Shown here: positions 7,089 to 14,857 of the stretch, in pieces
How positions within the stretch are numbered: the stretch's first letter is position 1
Layout: each line of letters starts with the position of its first letter
DNA from: Candidatus Yanofskyibacteriota bacterium
GTDB taxonomy: Bacteria > Patescibacteriota > Minisyncoccia > 2-02-FULL-40-12 > IGHO2-12-FULL-4
NCBI GenBank assembly: GCA_016185525.1
Contig: JACPNK010000004.1
Coordinates: forward strand, 17,712 to 74,816
Direction of reading: 5' to 3'
Length of the DNA stretch: 57,105 bases
Notes under the pieces: model-generated
What the model saw: the letters and a program-made list of their open reading frames with translations, nothing else
What the model was told of the DNA's origin: nothing
Database searches by the model: none
Position numbers and translations under genes: made by a program

Positions 7089-7760
7089 TCATATGATATT
7101 CTTACGCCACTCCTTAATTTTTTTGTGGTCGCCTGATAAGAGGACTTTTGGCACTTTTAGTCTCTTTTTTCCCATAATAAAAACCTCTGGACGGGTATAC
7201 TGGGCGTGATCAGCTTTTTGCGCCGACTCTTTTTTAGCAATAAAACCGGGTATCAGTCTGGAAACCGACTCAATTACCGCCATGGCCGCCACTTCGCCGC
7301 CATTCAATACATAATCACCGATTGAAATAACTTCATCGGCAATATAATCAGCAACTCTTTCGTCAACTCCTTCATAACGTCCGCAGATAAAAATTAGCTG
7401 ATCTAGTTTAGCCCATTTTTTTGCCAACTCTTGCGTAAGTTTTTTACCTCGAGGGCTAAACAGTATTACTCTCTGTTTTAAGTTATAAGTTTTAGGTTTT
7501 ACGTTTTTGGATCTCTTACTTTTAACTTTTAACTCAATACTCTTAACTGCTTTAAAAATCGGCTCAATCTTTAACACCATCCCCGGTCCCCCGCCGTAAG
7601 GATTGTCGTCAACCGTCTTGTGCTTGTCTGTCGTCCATTTTCTTAAGTTGTGCAGACCGATTCTGATAATCTTCTTTTTTTGCCCGCGCGCCAAAAGAGA
7701 CTCACTCACAAAGCCTTTAAAAATTTCCGGGAAAATTGTAATAACATCAAATTGAATCAT
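7089..7760 (-). CDS. trmD: tRNA (guanine-N1)-methyltransferase
   Basis: 223 residues. Methylates G37 of tRNAs using S-adenosylmethionine; its deep-knot SPOUT fold is recognisable from VDDNPYGGGPGM (50-61), CGRYEGVDERV, SIGDYVLNGGE and HAQYTRPEVF. It is shorter than E. coli TrmD because the C-terminal domain is trimmed. Residues ~74-96 (ELKVKSKRSKNVKPKTYNLK) are an extra loop whose DNA (7473-7541) has the repetitive AACTTATAACTT/AAGTTAAAAGT character of intergenic spacer repeats. It lies near rpsP-khpA, as is common, but an L,D-transpeptidase gene on the other strand sits between them. Active-site motifs are intact, so it should be functional. Confidence 0.95.
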   Translation of the reverse strand: MIQFDVITIFPEIFKGFVSESLLARGQKKKIIRIGLHNLRKWTTDKHKTVDDNPYGGGPGMVLKIEPIFKAVKSIELKVKSKRSKNVKPKTYNLKQRVILFSPRGKKLTQELAKKWAKLDQLIFICGRYEGVDERVADYIADEVISIGDYVLNGGEVAAMAVIESVSRLIPGFIAKKESAQKADHAQYTRPEVFIMGKKRLKVPKVLLSGDHKKIKEWRKNII

Positions 7761-7823
7761 ACTTAAATTTGTGTTCTAATATAACACATTGCGGTTCTTT
7801 TTAAAACAAGGAAAGAGTCAGTC

Positions 7824-8327
7824 ATGCTTAAAATAATTTTTATTTTACTTTTGCCGTTATTAGGCCAGACTACTGGCACCGAACAGCAAAATGGTCTCCC
7901 CGAAAACAAACAATTAATTCTGATAAACCTAACTAAAAGAACTTTAGAGTTCTACGACCAAGACAAAATTATTTTTAAATGCCGAATAAGAGTTGGCAAA
8001 AGAGGAACCCCTACGCCAGTCGGTTCGGGTTATGTTTACGAAAAAAGAGAAAGACCGGTTTTTAGATATGTTGATCCGGGACCGCAACAAGGAGAAGTTA
8101 TAAATTATGCCGAATGCGCCGACGGCCTCAAAAAAGTTGTTCATTCCAAAATGAGAGCCTTGGGTATAAGAATTAAAAATACCGACCGCTACAGCATCCA
8201 CTCAACCACTTGCAGTGAAACTATCGGAAAGCCTCTTTCCAACGGCTGTATCGGAATGACAGTCCAAGATATGTTAAAACTTTACCCACTGGTCCAAGAT
8301 AAAACCATAGTTAAGATAATAAAATAA
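7824..8327 (+). CDS. L,D-transpeptidase (YkuD family), secreted
   Basis: 167 residues with an N-terminal hydrophobic signal or anchor (MLKIIFILLLPLLG). The YkuD catalytic signature is present: IHSTTCSETIGKPLSNGCIG supplies the conserved His and the SxGC nucleophile Cys. The enzyme forms 3-3 cross-links in peptidoglycan or attaches proteins to it, outside the membrane (family knowledge). It is at the short end for the family, with no peptidoglycan-binding domain. Transcribed divergently from trmD and convergently toward khpA, and closed by hairpins at 8327-8384. Start ATG 7824 has GGAAAGAG upstream. Confidence 0.9.
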   Translation: MLKIIFILLLPLLGQTTGTEQQNGLPENKQLILINLTKRTLEFYDQDKIIFKCRIRVGKRGTPTPVGSGYVYEKRERPVFRYVDPGPQQGEVINYAECADGLKKVVHSKMRALGIRIKNTDRYSIHSTTCSETIGKPLSNGCIGMTVQDMLKLYPLVQDKTIVKIIK

Positions 8328-8384
8328 ACAGTCAACCTTTTGGCTGTTTTTAAGTAATCAAAAACCCCATATTTTGGGGTTTTT
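8327..8384. terminator. Two terminator hairpins between convergent genes
   Basis: ACAGTCA-acct-TTGGCTGT followed by TTTTT (8327-8352) serves the transpeptidase gene. AAAACCCC-atatt-GGGGTTTT (8361-8384) has T runs on both strands and can serve khpA as well. Confidence 0.75.
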
Positions 8385-8407
8385 GATTTGAGCATTCGCT
8401 CAAAAAA

Positions 8408-8731
8408 TTACATGTCCAGCTCGCCCATAACGTCTTCAACGTTTTTGGTCTTGCCGCCTGCAGCTACTGGTCCTCTTCCGCCTTCCGGCTCTTCAATGCG
8501 CAGATTAACTCTGGCATTGTTCCTCATGCCGATTATTCTGGCAAGAGTTCTGATAGCCTTGGCGGTAGAACCTTGTCGGCCGATCAGCAAACCCATATCT
8601 TCTGGGTCAACCTTGACCGAAAGCAGGACTCCCATCTCATCAACTTGTCTGGCAACTGTAACATCATCAGGCTTGTTGACGATAGCTTTGACGATAAACT
8701 CTACAAAATCTAGATCTTTATCTTTAGCCAT
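8408..8731 (-). CDS. khpA: KH-domain RNA-binding protein
   Basis: 107 residues. Small single-KH protein of the KhpA (YlqC) family, which binds RNA with KhpB in many bacteria. The GXXG loop is GRQG within MGLLIGRQGSTAKAIRTL. The C-terminus has a short Gly-rich extension (GGRGPVAAGGKTKN). It follows rpsP as in most genomes, but with a 110-base gap containing its own strong promoter (8818-8846). The ribosome binding site is weak. Confidence 0.92.
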   Translation of the reverse strand: MAKDKDLDFVEFIVKAIVNKPDDVTVARQVDEMGVLLSVKVDPEDMGLLIGRQGSTAKAIRTLARIIGMRNNARVNLRIEEPEGGRGPVAAGGKTKNVEDVMGELDM

Positions 8732-8817
8732 ACTGTTAATAATCTTTTTTAAATATTAAACAATCTTTCGACCTGCCATCTCTTTCTTTCCGTGAGTGGC
8801 CTTAAACTTATATTATA

Positions 8818-8846
8818 ATTCTATCACTTATTAAAACTGGTGTCAA
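8818..8846 (-). promoter_or_regulatory. Promoter of khpA overlapping the rpsP stop codon
   Basis: TTGACA (8846-8841), 17-base spacer, TAGAAT (8823-8818). The -35 shares bases with the TGA stop of rpsP. Confidence 0.7.
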
Positions 8847-9250
8847 GGTGTGGCTATTGACTGTTCGGCCGGAGTTTCAACAACAGACACTTCCTCAACC
8901 ATAACTTCTTTAATTTCCTTCGACGGAATCACAGCCTCGGTTTTCAACTTCGGCAATTCAGAGACTTCAGACTTCAACGGCTTACTTTTAGCTTTCCAAG
9001 CCTGGACTTTTTTACCCTCAATGACTTTTCTGCCAACTAACAGATTATGTGTTGTCGGCGAGGCTTGCGCACCTTTTGATAGCCAAGATAACACCCTTTC
9101 TTTATCTACATTAACCTTGTCTTCGTGAGGATTATATGTACCCAAAAGCTCCAAATATCTGCCTTTTGGTTTCTGGGTGTGTTCAGTGACAATTATTCTA
9201 AAATAGGCCTGACCCCTCTTGCCGATTCGCTGTAGTCTAATCTTTAGCAT
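8843..9250 (-). CDS. rpsP: 30S ribosomal protein S16
   Basis: 135 residues. The first ~80 match S16 (MLKIRLQRIGKRGQAYFRI, ELLGTYNPH, WLSKGAQAS). Residues ~85-135 are an acidic/Val-rich low-complexity tail not found in standard S16 (~80-90 residues). S16 binds 16S RNA in the body of the small subunit. It leads the rpsP-khpA pair. A TTGCAA / TAATCT promoter-like pair sits just upstream, leaving a very short leader. Confidence 0.95.
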   Translation of the reverse strand: MLKIRLQRIGKRGQAYFRIIVTEHTQKPKGRYLELLGTYNPHEDKVNVDKERVLSWLSKGAQASPTTHNLLVGRKVIEGKKVQAWKAKSKPLKSEVSELPKLKTEAVIPSKEIKEVMVEEVSVVETPAEQSIATP

Positions 9251-9293
9251 TGTTTCAAGAGATTATCATAAAAAACTTTTCTTTGCAACGTAA

Positions 9294-9318
9294 ACAAAAA
9301 GAGAGGTTATTCCTCTCT
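9294..9318 (-). terminator. Terminator of the 55-residue gene
   Basis: GAGAGGaataACCTCTC followed by TTTTTG on the minus strand; it includes the stop codon. Confidence 0.7.
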
Positions 9319-9474
9319 CAACCTGCGGGCGGCTTCTTTAACTTCCTGTCTGGTCAGATTTGGTCTGGACAATTTAAGATTGCCGTATGCCCAACTTATT
9401 CTTTGCTCTTCCAATTCTTCTTCGGTCATCTTTATATTTTTAACTCTTTCAATAAGTCTTTCCAGATCGTCCAC
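9307..9474 (-). CDS. Small uncharacterised protein, GTG start
   Basis: 55 residues starting at GTG 9474 (VDDLERLIERVKNI...), eight bases after AAGGAG. A central segment reads RISWAYGNLKLS, and the C-terminus is a charged helix (RQEVKEAARRLREE). Short proteins with a 'WAYGN' core are common in bacteria and of unknown role, sometimes near toxin genes (recollection, weak). It is upstream of a terminator that overlaps its stop, next to the MntA-HepT pair. It is easy to miss because it has no ATG. Confidence 0.65.
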   Translation of the reverse strand: MDDLERLIERVKNIKMTEEELEEQRISWAYGNLKLSRPNLTRQEVKEAARRLREE

Positions 9475-9571
9475 TGACTAGTCTCCTTACTAAAATATAA
9501 GTAACTTGAATGAATGTAGCATATTTTTAAAATTTTACCACCCCTTTTTATTCAACACCTTTAAATTAAAT

Positions 9572-9916
9572 TTAGTTCGTAGATTTCAGCATTTGTTCGA
9601 TAGCTCTTTTTAAAGTCGGTAAATCGTTTTGAACCGTTGACCAGACCACTACCGAATTGACGCCGAAATACTCATGGATTAATTTATTCCTCATATCAGA
9701 AATATCTCTCCAAAGTAGAGTTGAATTTGTTTTCTTAATTTCACCAGATAAACGACCCACAGCCTCGCCAATAATTTCAAATTGTCTAATAACAGCATCT
9801 CTTGTTATTTCATTATTTCTTCCCAAAAATTGCTCCTTATCCAAGCCTTTGGTATAAGTCTCAATTTTAGAAATAGCATCGAGTATGTGTTTCAGGTAAG
9901 CTTTATCTGGAGACAT
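9572..9916 (-). CDS. hepT: HepT-like HEPN ribonuclease toxin
   Basis: 114 residues, all-helical HEPN fold (DUF86). The catalytic RX4HXY motif is complete: R76-N-K-L-I-H81-E-Y83. In characterised MntA-HepT pairs, the partner nucleotidyltransferase adenylylates the Tyr of this motif and silences the RNase. ATG 9916 lies eight bases after the mntA gene, so the two are cotranscribed with the antitoxin first. Confidence 0.88.
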   Translation of the reverse strand: MSPDKAYLKHILDAISKIETYTKGLDKEQFLGRNNEITRDAVIRQFEIIGEAVGRLSGEIKKTNSTLLWRDISDMRNKLIHEYFGVNSVVVWSTVQNDLPTLKRAIEQMLKSTN

Positions 9917-9923
9917 AAAATTA

Positions 9924-10211
9924 TCATTGATAGATTACTTTAATGTCCTTTGTTATGTATTCTTCAATGTATGGGCTAATTGCTTCTTGAGTCACTAAAT
10001 CTACTTTTTGTTTTAATGCTTCTGACAACTTTCGTTCCAGCGCAATATAACCAAACAATCCCGGTTCTTTATCTTTTTTAAATCTAACCAAGATATCTAA
10101 ATCGCTATCTGGCCGGTTATCGCCCCGAGCGCGCGAACCAAAGATAGCGGCATACTCAATGTCGTTTTCAGCAAAAATACTTTTGATTTTTTCTACCGCA
10201 TTTTCGTCCAT
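9924..10211 (-). CDS. mntA: MntA-like nucleotidyltransferase antitoxin
   Basis: 95 residues. Minimal nucleotidyltransferase with GSRARGD (25-31) and SDLD (36-39), the metal-binding motif of the pol-beta superfamily, and a downstream VDLV that supplies the third Asp. Expected to AMPylate HepT. It is directly upstream of hepT and about 20 bases after rnc. Confidence 0.88.
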   Translation of the reverse strand: MDENAVEKIKSIFAENDIEYAAIFGSRARGDNRPDSDLDILVRFKKDKEPGLFGYIALERKLSEALKQKVDLVTQEAISPYIEEYITKDIKVIYQ

Positions 10212-10229
10212 AAAGTAATTATAACATAT

Positions 10230-10919
10230 TTACCACCCCTTCTTCTTCAACGCTTCTTCTGCGGCTACTTGTTGGGCTTCCTGCTTGCTTAAGCCTTCGC
10301 CTTTAGCAACAAGTTCATCGCCCAAGAAAACTCCGACGTCAAAATGGCGGGCATGGTCCGGTCCCCATTCTTTGAGAACTTCGTAAGTCGGGGTAATACC
10401 AACTCTATCTTGCGCTTCTTCCTGAAATAAACTTTTCGGGTCGCGATAGGCTTTTTGCTCAATTATTACCGGCAGTTCTTCAATAATAAACCTGTTTATA
10501 AACTCTTCGGCTTTTTTGTAGCCTTGGTCTAGATAAATCGCCCCAATCAGAGCCTCTATGGCATTGGCCAAAATATATTGCCGAGCACGGCCGACATCTT
10601 TAGCTTCGCCGCGAGAAAGCAGAATGTAGTCGTTTAGATTAAATTTCTCACAAATTTTTGCCAGTATCACCGCATTGACTATCGCCGCCCGCCAGTTAGT
10701 CAGCTCGCCTTCCGGGTTGGGATAGTTATTATAAAGATAATCCGTCACAACCAATTCCAAAACCGCGTCGCCTAAAAATTCCAGACGCTCGTTGTGGTCC
10801 AAATACCATTTGGTATTTTCGTTCAAATAAGAACGATGGGTGAGGGCTTGCAGAAGAAGGTCCTTGTTCTTAAAAGTAACACCTATTTTATTCTCGAATT
10901 CAGAGAGTTTTTCCTGCAC
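10230..10919 (-). CDS. rnc: Ribonuclease III
   Basis: 229 residues with GTG start at 10919. The catalytic domain carries NERLEFLGDAVLEL (43-56) and the second acidic site (NAIEALIGAIYLD). The C-terminal double-stranded RNA-binding domain covers ~155-229 (DPKSLFQEEAQ ... KQEAQQVAAEEALKK). It cleaves double-stranded RNA, including rRNA precursors; in this genome it is the natural candidate to process the long rRNA hairpins at 2504-2545 and the stem-bounded rRNA insertions. The start abuts a spacer-repeat block (10920-11043), and nothing resembling a ribosome binding site is conserved there. Confidence 0.95.
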   Translation of the reverse strand: MQEKLSEFENKIGVTFKNKDLLLQALTHRSYLNENTKWYLDHNERLEFLGDAVLELVVTDYLYNNYPNPEGELTNWRAAIVNAVILAKICEKFNLNDYILLSRGEAKDVGRARQYILANAIEALIGAIYLDQGYKKAEEFINRFIIEELPVIIEQKAYRDPKSLFQEEAQDRVGITPTYEVLKEWGPDHARHFDVGVFLGDELVAKGEGLSKQEAQQVAAEEALKKKGW

Positions 10920-11043
10920 TTGTTTAAAATGACAAATGACAAAAATTTAATGACTAATCAAATCCAAAGCTCAAATGACAAATTGGGTCTTTTGTCATTT
11001 GGATTTTGTCATTGAATTGTCATTAGTAATTTGGATTTTGTCA
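10920..11043. repeat. Spacer-repeat block (AAATGACAAA type) between nusB and rnc
   Basis: The 124-base intergenic segment is almost entirely degenerate copies of AAATGACAAAT and AATCCAAAT in both orientations (for example TTGTCATTTGGATTTTGTCATT). The same unit appears at the gatC/gatA junction (45215-45245). Confidence 0.7.
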
Positions 11044-11550
11044 TTAATTATTTTTATTTTCCTGTTTCTCTTCTGTCACATTGTTTGCCACGTTGTCATC
11101 CTCTGAAGTTTTTACGTGGTCTTTCCCCGGCTCGCCTATTTCCCTGTATATCGTGCCCAAAACTCCGTTGACGAATTTACCCGAAGCGTCGCCGCCAAAG
11201 GTTTTGGCAAGTTCAATTGATTCGTTGATTGCCACTTTAGGCGGAACCTCATCACGATTACCGAAAAGCAACTCGTAAATACCAAGCCTTAAAACATTTC
11301 GGTCAACAATCGCAATTTGCTCCAGCGGCCACTGTGGCGCGGCTTTTTCAATTATTTTATCCAGTTCTTCTATCTTAGACAAAACTCCGTCAACCAAGTC
11401 GGAAACAAATTTTGTATCTTCTATGCCCGGACCGAATTCTTTTATATTTTTTTCAATAATTCCCGCCAGCATTTCATTATGCCTACCACGAAAGTCCCAC
11501 TCATAGAGAGACTGCATTGCGATACTTCTTGAAAGATGACGTGAAGCCAA
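11044..11550 (-). CDS. nusB: Transcription antitermination factor NusB
   Basis: 168 residues with TTG start at 11550. The NusB core is clear: [61 protein letters not shown]. It binds boxA RNA with S10 for rRNA antitermination. The last ~30 residues are a disordered Asn/Glu/Lys tail that enters the spacer repeat. Upstream is a solo copy of the TAAAGTC palindrome. Confidence 0.94.
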   Translation of the reverse strand: MASRHLSRSIAMQSLYEWDFRGRHNEMLAGIIEKNIKEFGPGIEDTKFVSDLVDGVLSKIEELDKIIEKAAPQWPLEQIAIVDRNVLRLGIYELLFGNRDEVPPKVAINESIELAKTFGGDASGKFVNGVLGTIYREIGEPGKDHVKTSEDDNVANNVTEEKQENKNN

Positions 11551-11551
11551 C

Positions 11552-11626
11552 TTGTCTAATGACTAAAGACTAACGACTAAAGCTAGAGTTTCTGGCCTTA
11601 GACTTTGGTCTTTAGACCTTAAGCTA
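11552..11626. repeat. Solo TAAAGTC palindromic element between rpmF and nusB
   Basis: Arms GACTAAAGACTAACGACTAAAGC and GGCCTTAGACTTTGGTC... face each other around AGAGTTTCT. The right half (TTTCTGGCCTTAGACTTT, then NGTCTTTAGACCTTAAGCT) differs by about two bases from the half that follows the S23 gene (27610-27656). It overlaps the rpmF stop codon and fills the rpmF-nusB gap. Confidence 0.8.
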
Positions 11627-11839
11627 TCTCTTCTTGTGTTTCTCCTTCTTCTTCAATTCTTTAGCTAAAACATTTATTTTCTCCTCGCCTTTGTAAAATC
11701 CGCAAGACGGACAGACTGCGTGAGGCAGTTTTAGCTTACGGCACTGATTACAGGCAACAAGCCCTAACGGTTTTAGAGCCAAATGGCTTCTCCTTCTTCC
11801 TTTTTGTCCACGCGTAGAATGCGCTCTGGGAACTCCCAT
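11624..11839 (-). CDS. rpmF: 50S ribosomal protein L32
   Basis: 71 residues with MGVPRAHSTRGQKGRRRSH at the N-terminus and a four-Cys zinc ribbon (CNQC ... CPSC), so it is the zinc-binding form. It ends in a Lys-rich tail. The stop codon TAG is part of the palindromic element downstream. It leads nusB and rnc on the same strand. Confidence 0.95.
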   Translation of the reverse strand: MGVPRAHSTRGQKGRRRSHLALKPLGLVACNQCRKLKLPHAVCPSCGFYKGEEKINVLAKELKKKEKHKKR

Positions 11840-11930
11840 AATCTACTAATTACTAATCAAATACGAATACACTAATTAAGATTTTATTCGTAAATTCGTA
11901 ACGGATTCGTAATCAGTAGATAGATTAACA
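11840..11930. repeat. Spacer repeat upstream of rpmF
   Basis: A/T-rich units (TACTAATTACTAATCAA, ATTCGTAAATTCGTAACGGATTCG) in direct and inverted arrangement fill the leader of rpmF. No clear promoter could be separated from them. Confidence 0.5.
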
Positions 11931-11956
11931 CTTTTCAGAAAAATTTGCAAAAATAC

Positions 11957-11985
11957 AACGCCCGCCTTAGTTGGCGGGCTTATCA
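11957..11985 (-). terminator. Terminator after the Cys-rich protein gene
   Basis: GCCCGCC-aactaa-GGCGGGC followed by GTTGTATTTTT on the minus strand, about 90 bases after the stop at 12073. Confidence 0.6.
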
Positions 11986-12072
11986 AAAACATCTCTACTC
12001 AAACGGGAACTCGCAATGGTTCAATAGCTTGAAAACACCCAAAATCTTTAATCTTGTTAGGCAATAATAGTA

Positions 12073-14379
12073 TTATCTGTCCGGGTAACACTCCTTGCAG
12101 AGCTGATAGTTTTGGGAATCCGGTGATCCGACGAAAGAACAAGAAGGGACGCTGGAAAAACTAGCGCAAAGCTCCGGCGTTACTGGAATTTCAGACGGCG
12201 ATCCGCTGGGAGACGGCACCGGCAATTGAGAACCGACTGGCGGTTGCTCTCCGCCGCCCTTGGGCTGACACGACATAAACTTAGCTTGGACAGCCGGATC
12301 AGCTACGCCTTGCTGTTGCTCTCCGCCGCCGCCTAAGGAATTGAGACAGGCCTGAAATTCACCGCATGGTTTCGTGAGACACGCATCCATTTTTTCTTTT
12401 TGACAGGCCTGAAATTTTGCACTGATTGCCGGATCAGAAGCGCCTTCCCCTTGTTGGTCCCCGCCCTGTCCCCCACCGCCTGACTGCAGAGCTTTTAGAC
12501 AAACCTCGAACTCTGAACAGGAGAGCGCCAGACAGGCAGCCTGTTTTTCCTGAGCCATCTTGCTCCCACATTTTCTTTGCGCCACTTCCAAGGCGGGAGA
12601 TTTTGCTTCTGATTGTGTTATTTTTCCTGTCTTGAATCGCCCAAAAAATTCAGTGCCCAATTCTTTCTCCATGCAGGCAAGCCATTCCGGAGAAGCTTTA
12701 TCAAGCATTGCCATAAACTCACGCTGTTGCTCGATGTTTTTAAGATCTTCTTCGCTAAGCATCCCGTGTTCCTTGGCAAAGTTAAAGCAGGTGTCCTGAT
12801 TTTCTGGAAGTACACAGAATGCTTCACATTCAGTTTTACTCTTGCATCCGCCAGGACCAGACTGGATATTGAATTTTTTGGCCATTTCCGCGTCTTCCGC
12901 CGATATAAAACCGGCTTTTACCGCAAAGTCAACGCATTCGCCAGTATGCGTTTCGTCTTTGCAATAACTGTCGCACGCTTCTCTTGACCTGCAATTTCCC
13001 GGACCTTTACCATCGGTCTTTTTTACTATTTCAGCATCCTCTTGTGTCATAAAACCGGCTTTTACCGCAAAGTCAACGCATTCGTTGGTGTGAGTGTCAC
13101 TCTCGCAATATGCGTCGCACGATTTTTTTGTGGTGCATCCGCCGGGCAATTTCCCGCCACTCTTTAGATACGGCAGAATTTTGCTGACTGCTTCAGCGTC
13201 TTCTTTTGGTATAAATCCGGCCTTTTGGGCAAATTCCATACACTCAACCGCGTGAGTTGAATTTTCACAATAGGCAAGACAACTTTCTTTGGTTTTACAG
13301 TTTCCCGGAAACTGCACACCCGCCTTTTTGACATCGGCCATCTGACGTATTTCCTTTAACTCATCGGGACTGGCCAAACTAAATTTTTCGGCAAAACTGA
13401 CGCATTCCTCTATGCGGTCAATGTCTTCACAATAATTTCGACAGGAGGCCTCGTCCTTGCACTGACCAGGACCTTCCCCTTTTTGCATCGCCGCAACAAC
13501 GGCTTTTTTGTCATCGGGTATTTCTACCGTCAGATTATTTTTTTGAGCAAATGCGATGCATTTTGAATAATTGCTTGATATGCCGCAATAGGCTTTACAA
13601 TTTTGCTGGTCGGTACAATTCCCCAACTCTGTTACCGGGTATGTGACTGTGCTCAACGCTTGAGCTATTGGTGATTTTGTTGGCGTAGGAGATGCTGGGC
13701 ACTTCATCGGCTTGCTACCAAAGGCGCTGCCCCCGACTGATTGGGGTCCGCCCCCTCCTCCGTATACAATCACTTCTGGAGAAGCCTGCTTAGAATTTTG
13801 CTTGCAATAATCAATCAAAAGTTTTTCGTAAACCTCGCGTGTACAAACTTTTCGCAAATCCGCAATTGAATTTACTCCGGGCTGTCTCTTTTTTATATAA
13901 CCAACTCCGATATCTGGATCAAAAAATCCTGGCGCGCTTGCTTCGCCGCTACGAAGTCCGCACGCACCGGTTATTGCAGAAAGATCAGCGCCAAGAGCGT
14001 TGCAGTAAAAAATAAAACCACTGCCAAGAGCGCCGCTTGATCCAGTAGAACTAACTTTACCCGCCTCGTTATACGAAATCACTCCGGCAGAAACAGGCTG
14101 AGAATTTTGCTTGCAGTACTGCTGAAACAGTTCTTGATAAACCTCTTTTGTGCAAGTCGCTCTCAATTCAGCAATAGTGTTAATTCCGGGTTGTGTTTTT
14201 TTCGCGTATCCTACGCCGAGATCGGGAAGATTAAATGTAGGCGCATTGACAAAACTATTACGGACAACGCAGACGCCCGAAACCGTCGTTTGAGCAAAAA
14301 CGATATTAGAACTCGCAAACAAAGAAAAAATCAGAACCGGCAGGACGACAAAAAGATTTTTTTTGAAAAAAATGTCCAT
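12073..14379 (-). CDS. Secreted Cys-rich repeat protein
   Basis: 768 residues with a signal peptide (residues ~1-29, ending VFAQ). Two related ~110-residue N-terminal units each contain GVGY(A/I)KK.QPG.N and a YCKQNS motif. From ~245 to ~560 there are six repeats of about 55 residues with the pattern C-x5-C-x3-C-x9-C-x2-FA (for example GNCKTKESCLAYCENSTHAVEC). The C-terminal ~200 residues have further KFQACQKEKMDACL repeats in Gly/Gln linkers and a Pro/Ser stretch. Regular Cys spacing suggests disulphide-bonded modules outside the membrane. I know no function for this repeat. It is a single gene followed by a terminator. Confidence 0.75.
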   Translation of the reverse strand: MDIFFKKNLFVVLPVLIFSLFASSNIVFAQTTVSGVCVVRNSFVNAPTFNLPDLGVGYAKKTQPGINTIAELRATCTKEVYQELFQQYCKQNSQPVSAGVISYNEAGKVSSTGSSGALGSGFIFYCNALGADLSAITGACGLRSGEASAPGFFDPDIGVGYIKKRQPGVNSIADLRKVCTREVYEKLLIDYCKQNSKQASPEVIVYGGGGGPQSVGGSAFGSKPMKCPASPTPTKSPIAQALSTVTYPVTELGNCTDQQNCKAYCGISSNYSKCIAFAQKNNLTVEIPDDKKAVVAAMQKGEGPGQCKDEASCRNYCEDIDRIEECVSFAEKFSLASPDELKEIRQMADVKKAGVQFPGNCKTKESCLAYCENSTHAVECMEFAQKAGFIPKEDAEAVSKILPYLKSGGKLPGGCTTKKSCDAYCESDTHTNECVDFAVKAGFMTQEDAEIVKKTDGKGPGNCRSREACDSYCKDETHTGECVDFAVKAGFISAEDAEMAKKFNIQSGPGGCKSKTECEAFCVLPENQDTCFNFAKEHGMLSEEDLKNIEQQREFMAMLDKASPEWLACMEKELGTEFFGRFKTGKITQSEAKSPALEVAQRKCGSKMAQEKQAACLALSCSEFEVCLKALQSGGGGQGGDQQGEGASDPAISAKFQACQKEKMDACLTKPCGEFQACLNSLGGGGEQQQGVADPAVQAKFMSCQPKGGGEQPPVGSQLPVPSPSGSPSEIPVTPELCASFSSVPSCSFVGSPDSQNYQLCKECYPDR

Positions 14380-14622
14380 TTATTCAAAAGGGTTTTTATA
14401 GATTGTATCCAAGGGATTTTTCTGGTTTTTGAAGGGGTTAGTATTTGGTATCTGACCTTCAAGCGGACTCTGTGTCTTGTCAAAAATTTCGCCGCCCAAC
14501 GAAAAGCTTTTTTCTGAGGATGGGGCTTGCTTGCTCTTTGACCAGTACCAAAAAACACCGACGGCAACAATAATCGCAATAACGACAGAGGTGAGAATTA
14601 TCGGTTTTGATTTAAAATCCAT
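14380..14622 (-). CDS. Small single-span membrane protein
   Basis: 80 residues from ATG 14622. One membrane span (PIILTSVVIAIIVAVGVFWYW) follows a short basic N-terminus, and the rest is a Ser/Pro/Asn-rich external or cytoplasmic tail. A longer GTG start at 14706 adds 28 polar residues but crosses a TATAAT that touches ATG 14622, so the short form is preferred. It abuts the Cys-rich secreted protein gene and is probably cotranscribed. Function unknown. Confidence 0.55.
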   Translation of the reverse strand: MDFKSKPIILTSVVIAIIVAVGVFWYWSKSKQAPSSEKSFSLGGEIFDKTQSPLEGQIPNTNPFKNQKNPLDTIYKNPFE

Positions 14623-14820
14623 ATTATACTTTAACAATATCACATCCCACCAAGTTGAGAAATCCACAACTTCGTGAACTTGTCGGTGCCTGTCATGGTT
14701 ATCCACCCCGAAAGAAATTTTGGGTTGTGGATAAAGTTTTTCTTAGGACAAAGAAAAACTTAATAAAGTTAGCATTTATAAGCTGAAAAAATTTCTAACG
14801 GGGCAGGCAAAAACTGCTTG

Positions 14821-14848
14821 TTGTGGCAAAAACTGTGAATGCTAAAAT
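14821..14848 (+). promoter_or_regulatory. Promoter of dnaE, near-leaderless
   Basis: TTGTGG (14821-14826), 16-base spacer, TGC-TAAAAT (extended -10, 14843-14848). ATG 14858 lies where transcription should start, and no ribosome binding site is present. Confidence 0.55.
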
Positions 14849-14857
14849 AGAGTTACT

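Noticed and set aside
10920-11043. CRISPR array from short repeated units
   Set aside because: Units are degenerate, unevenly spaced and in both orientations, with no unique spacers. No cas genes in the window.
14660-14734. Replication origin near dnaE
   Set aside because: One perfect DnaA-box (TGTGGATAA, 14726-14734) and two imperfect ones (14660-14668, 14699-14707) lie here, but there is no A/T-rich unwinding repeat cluster, no dnaA or dnaN, and the spacing is irregular.
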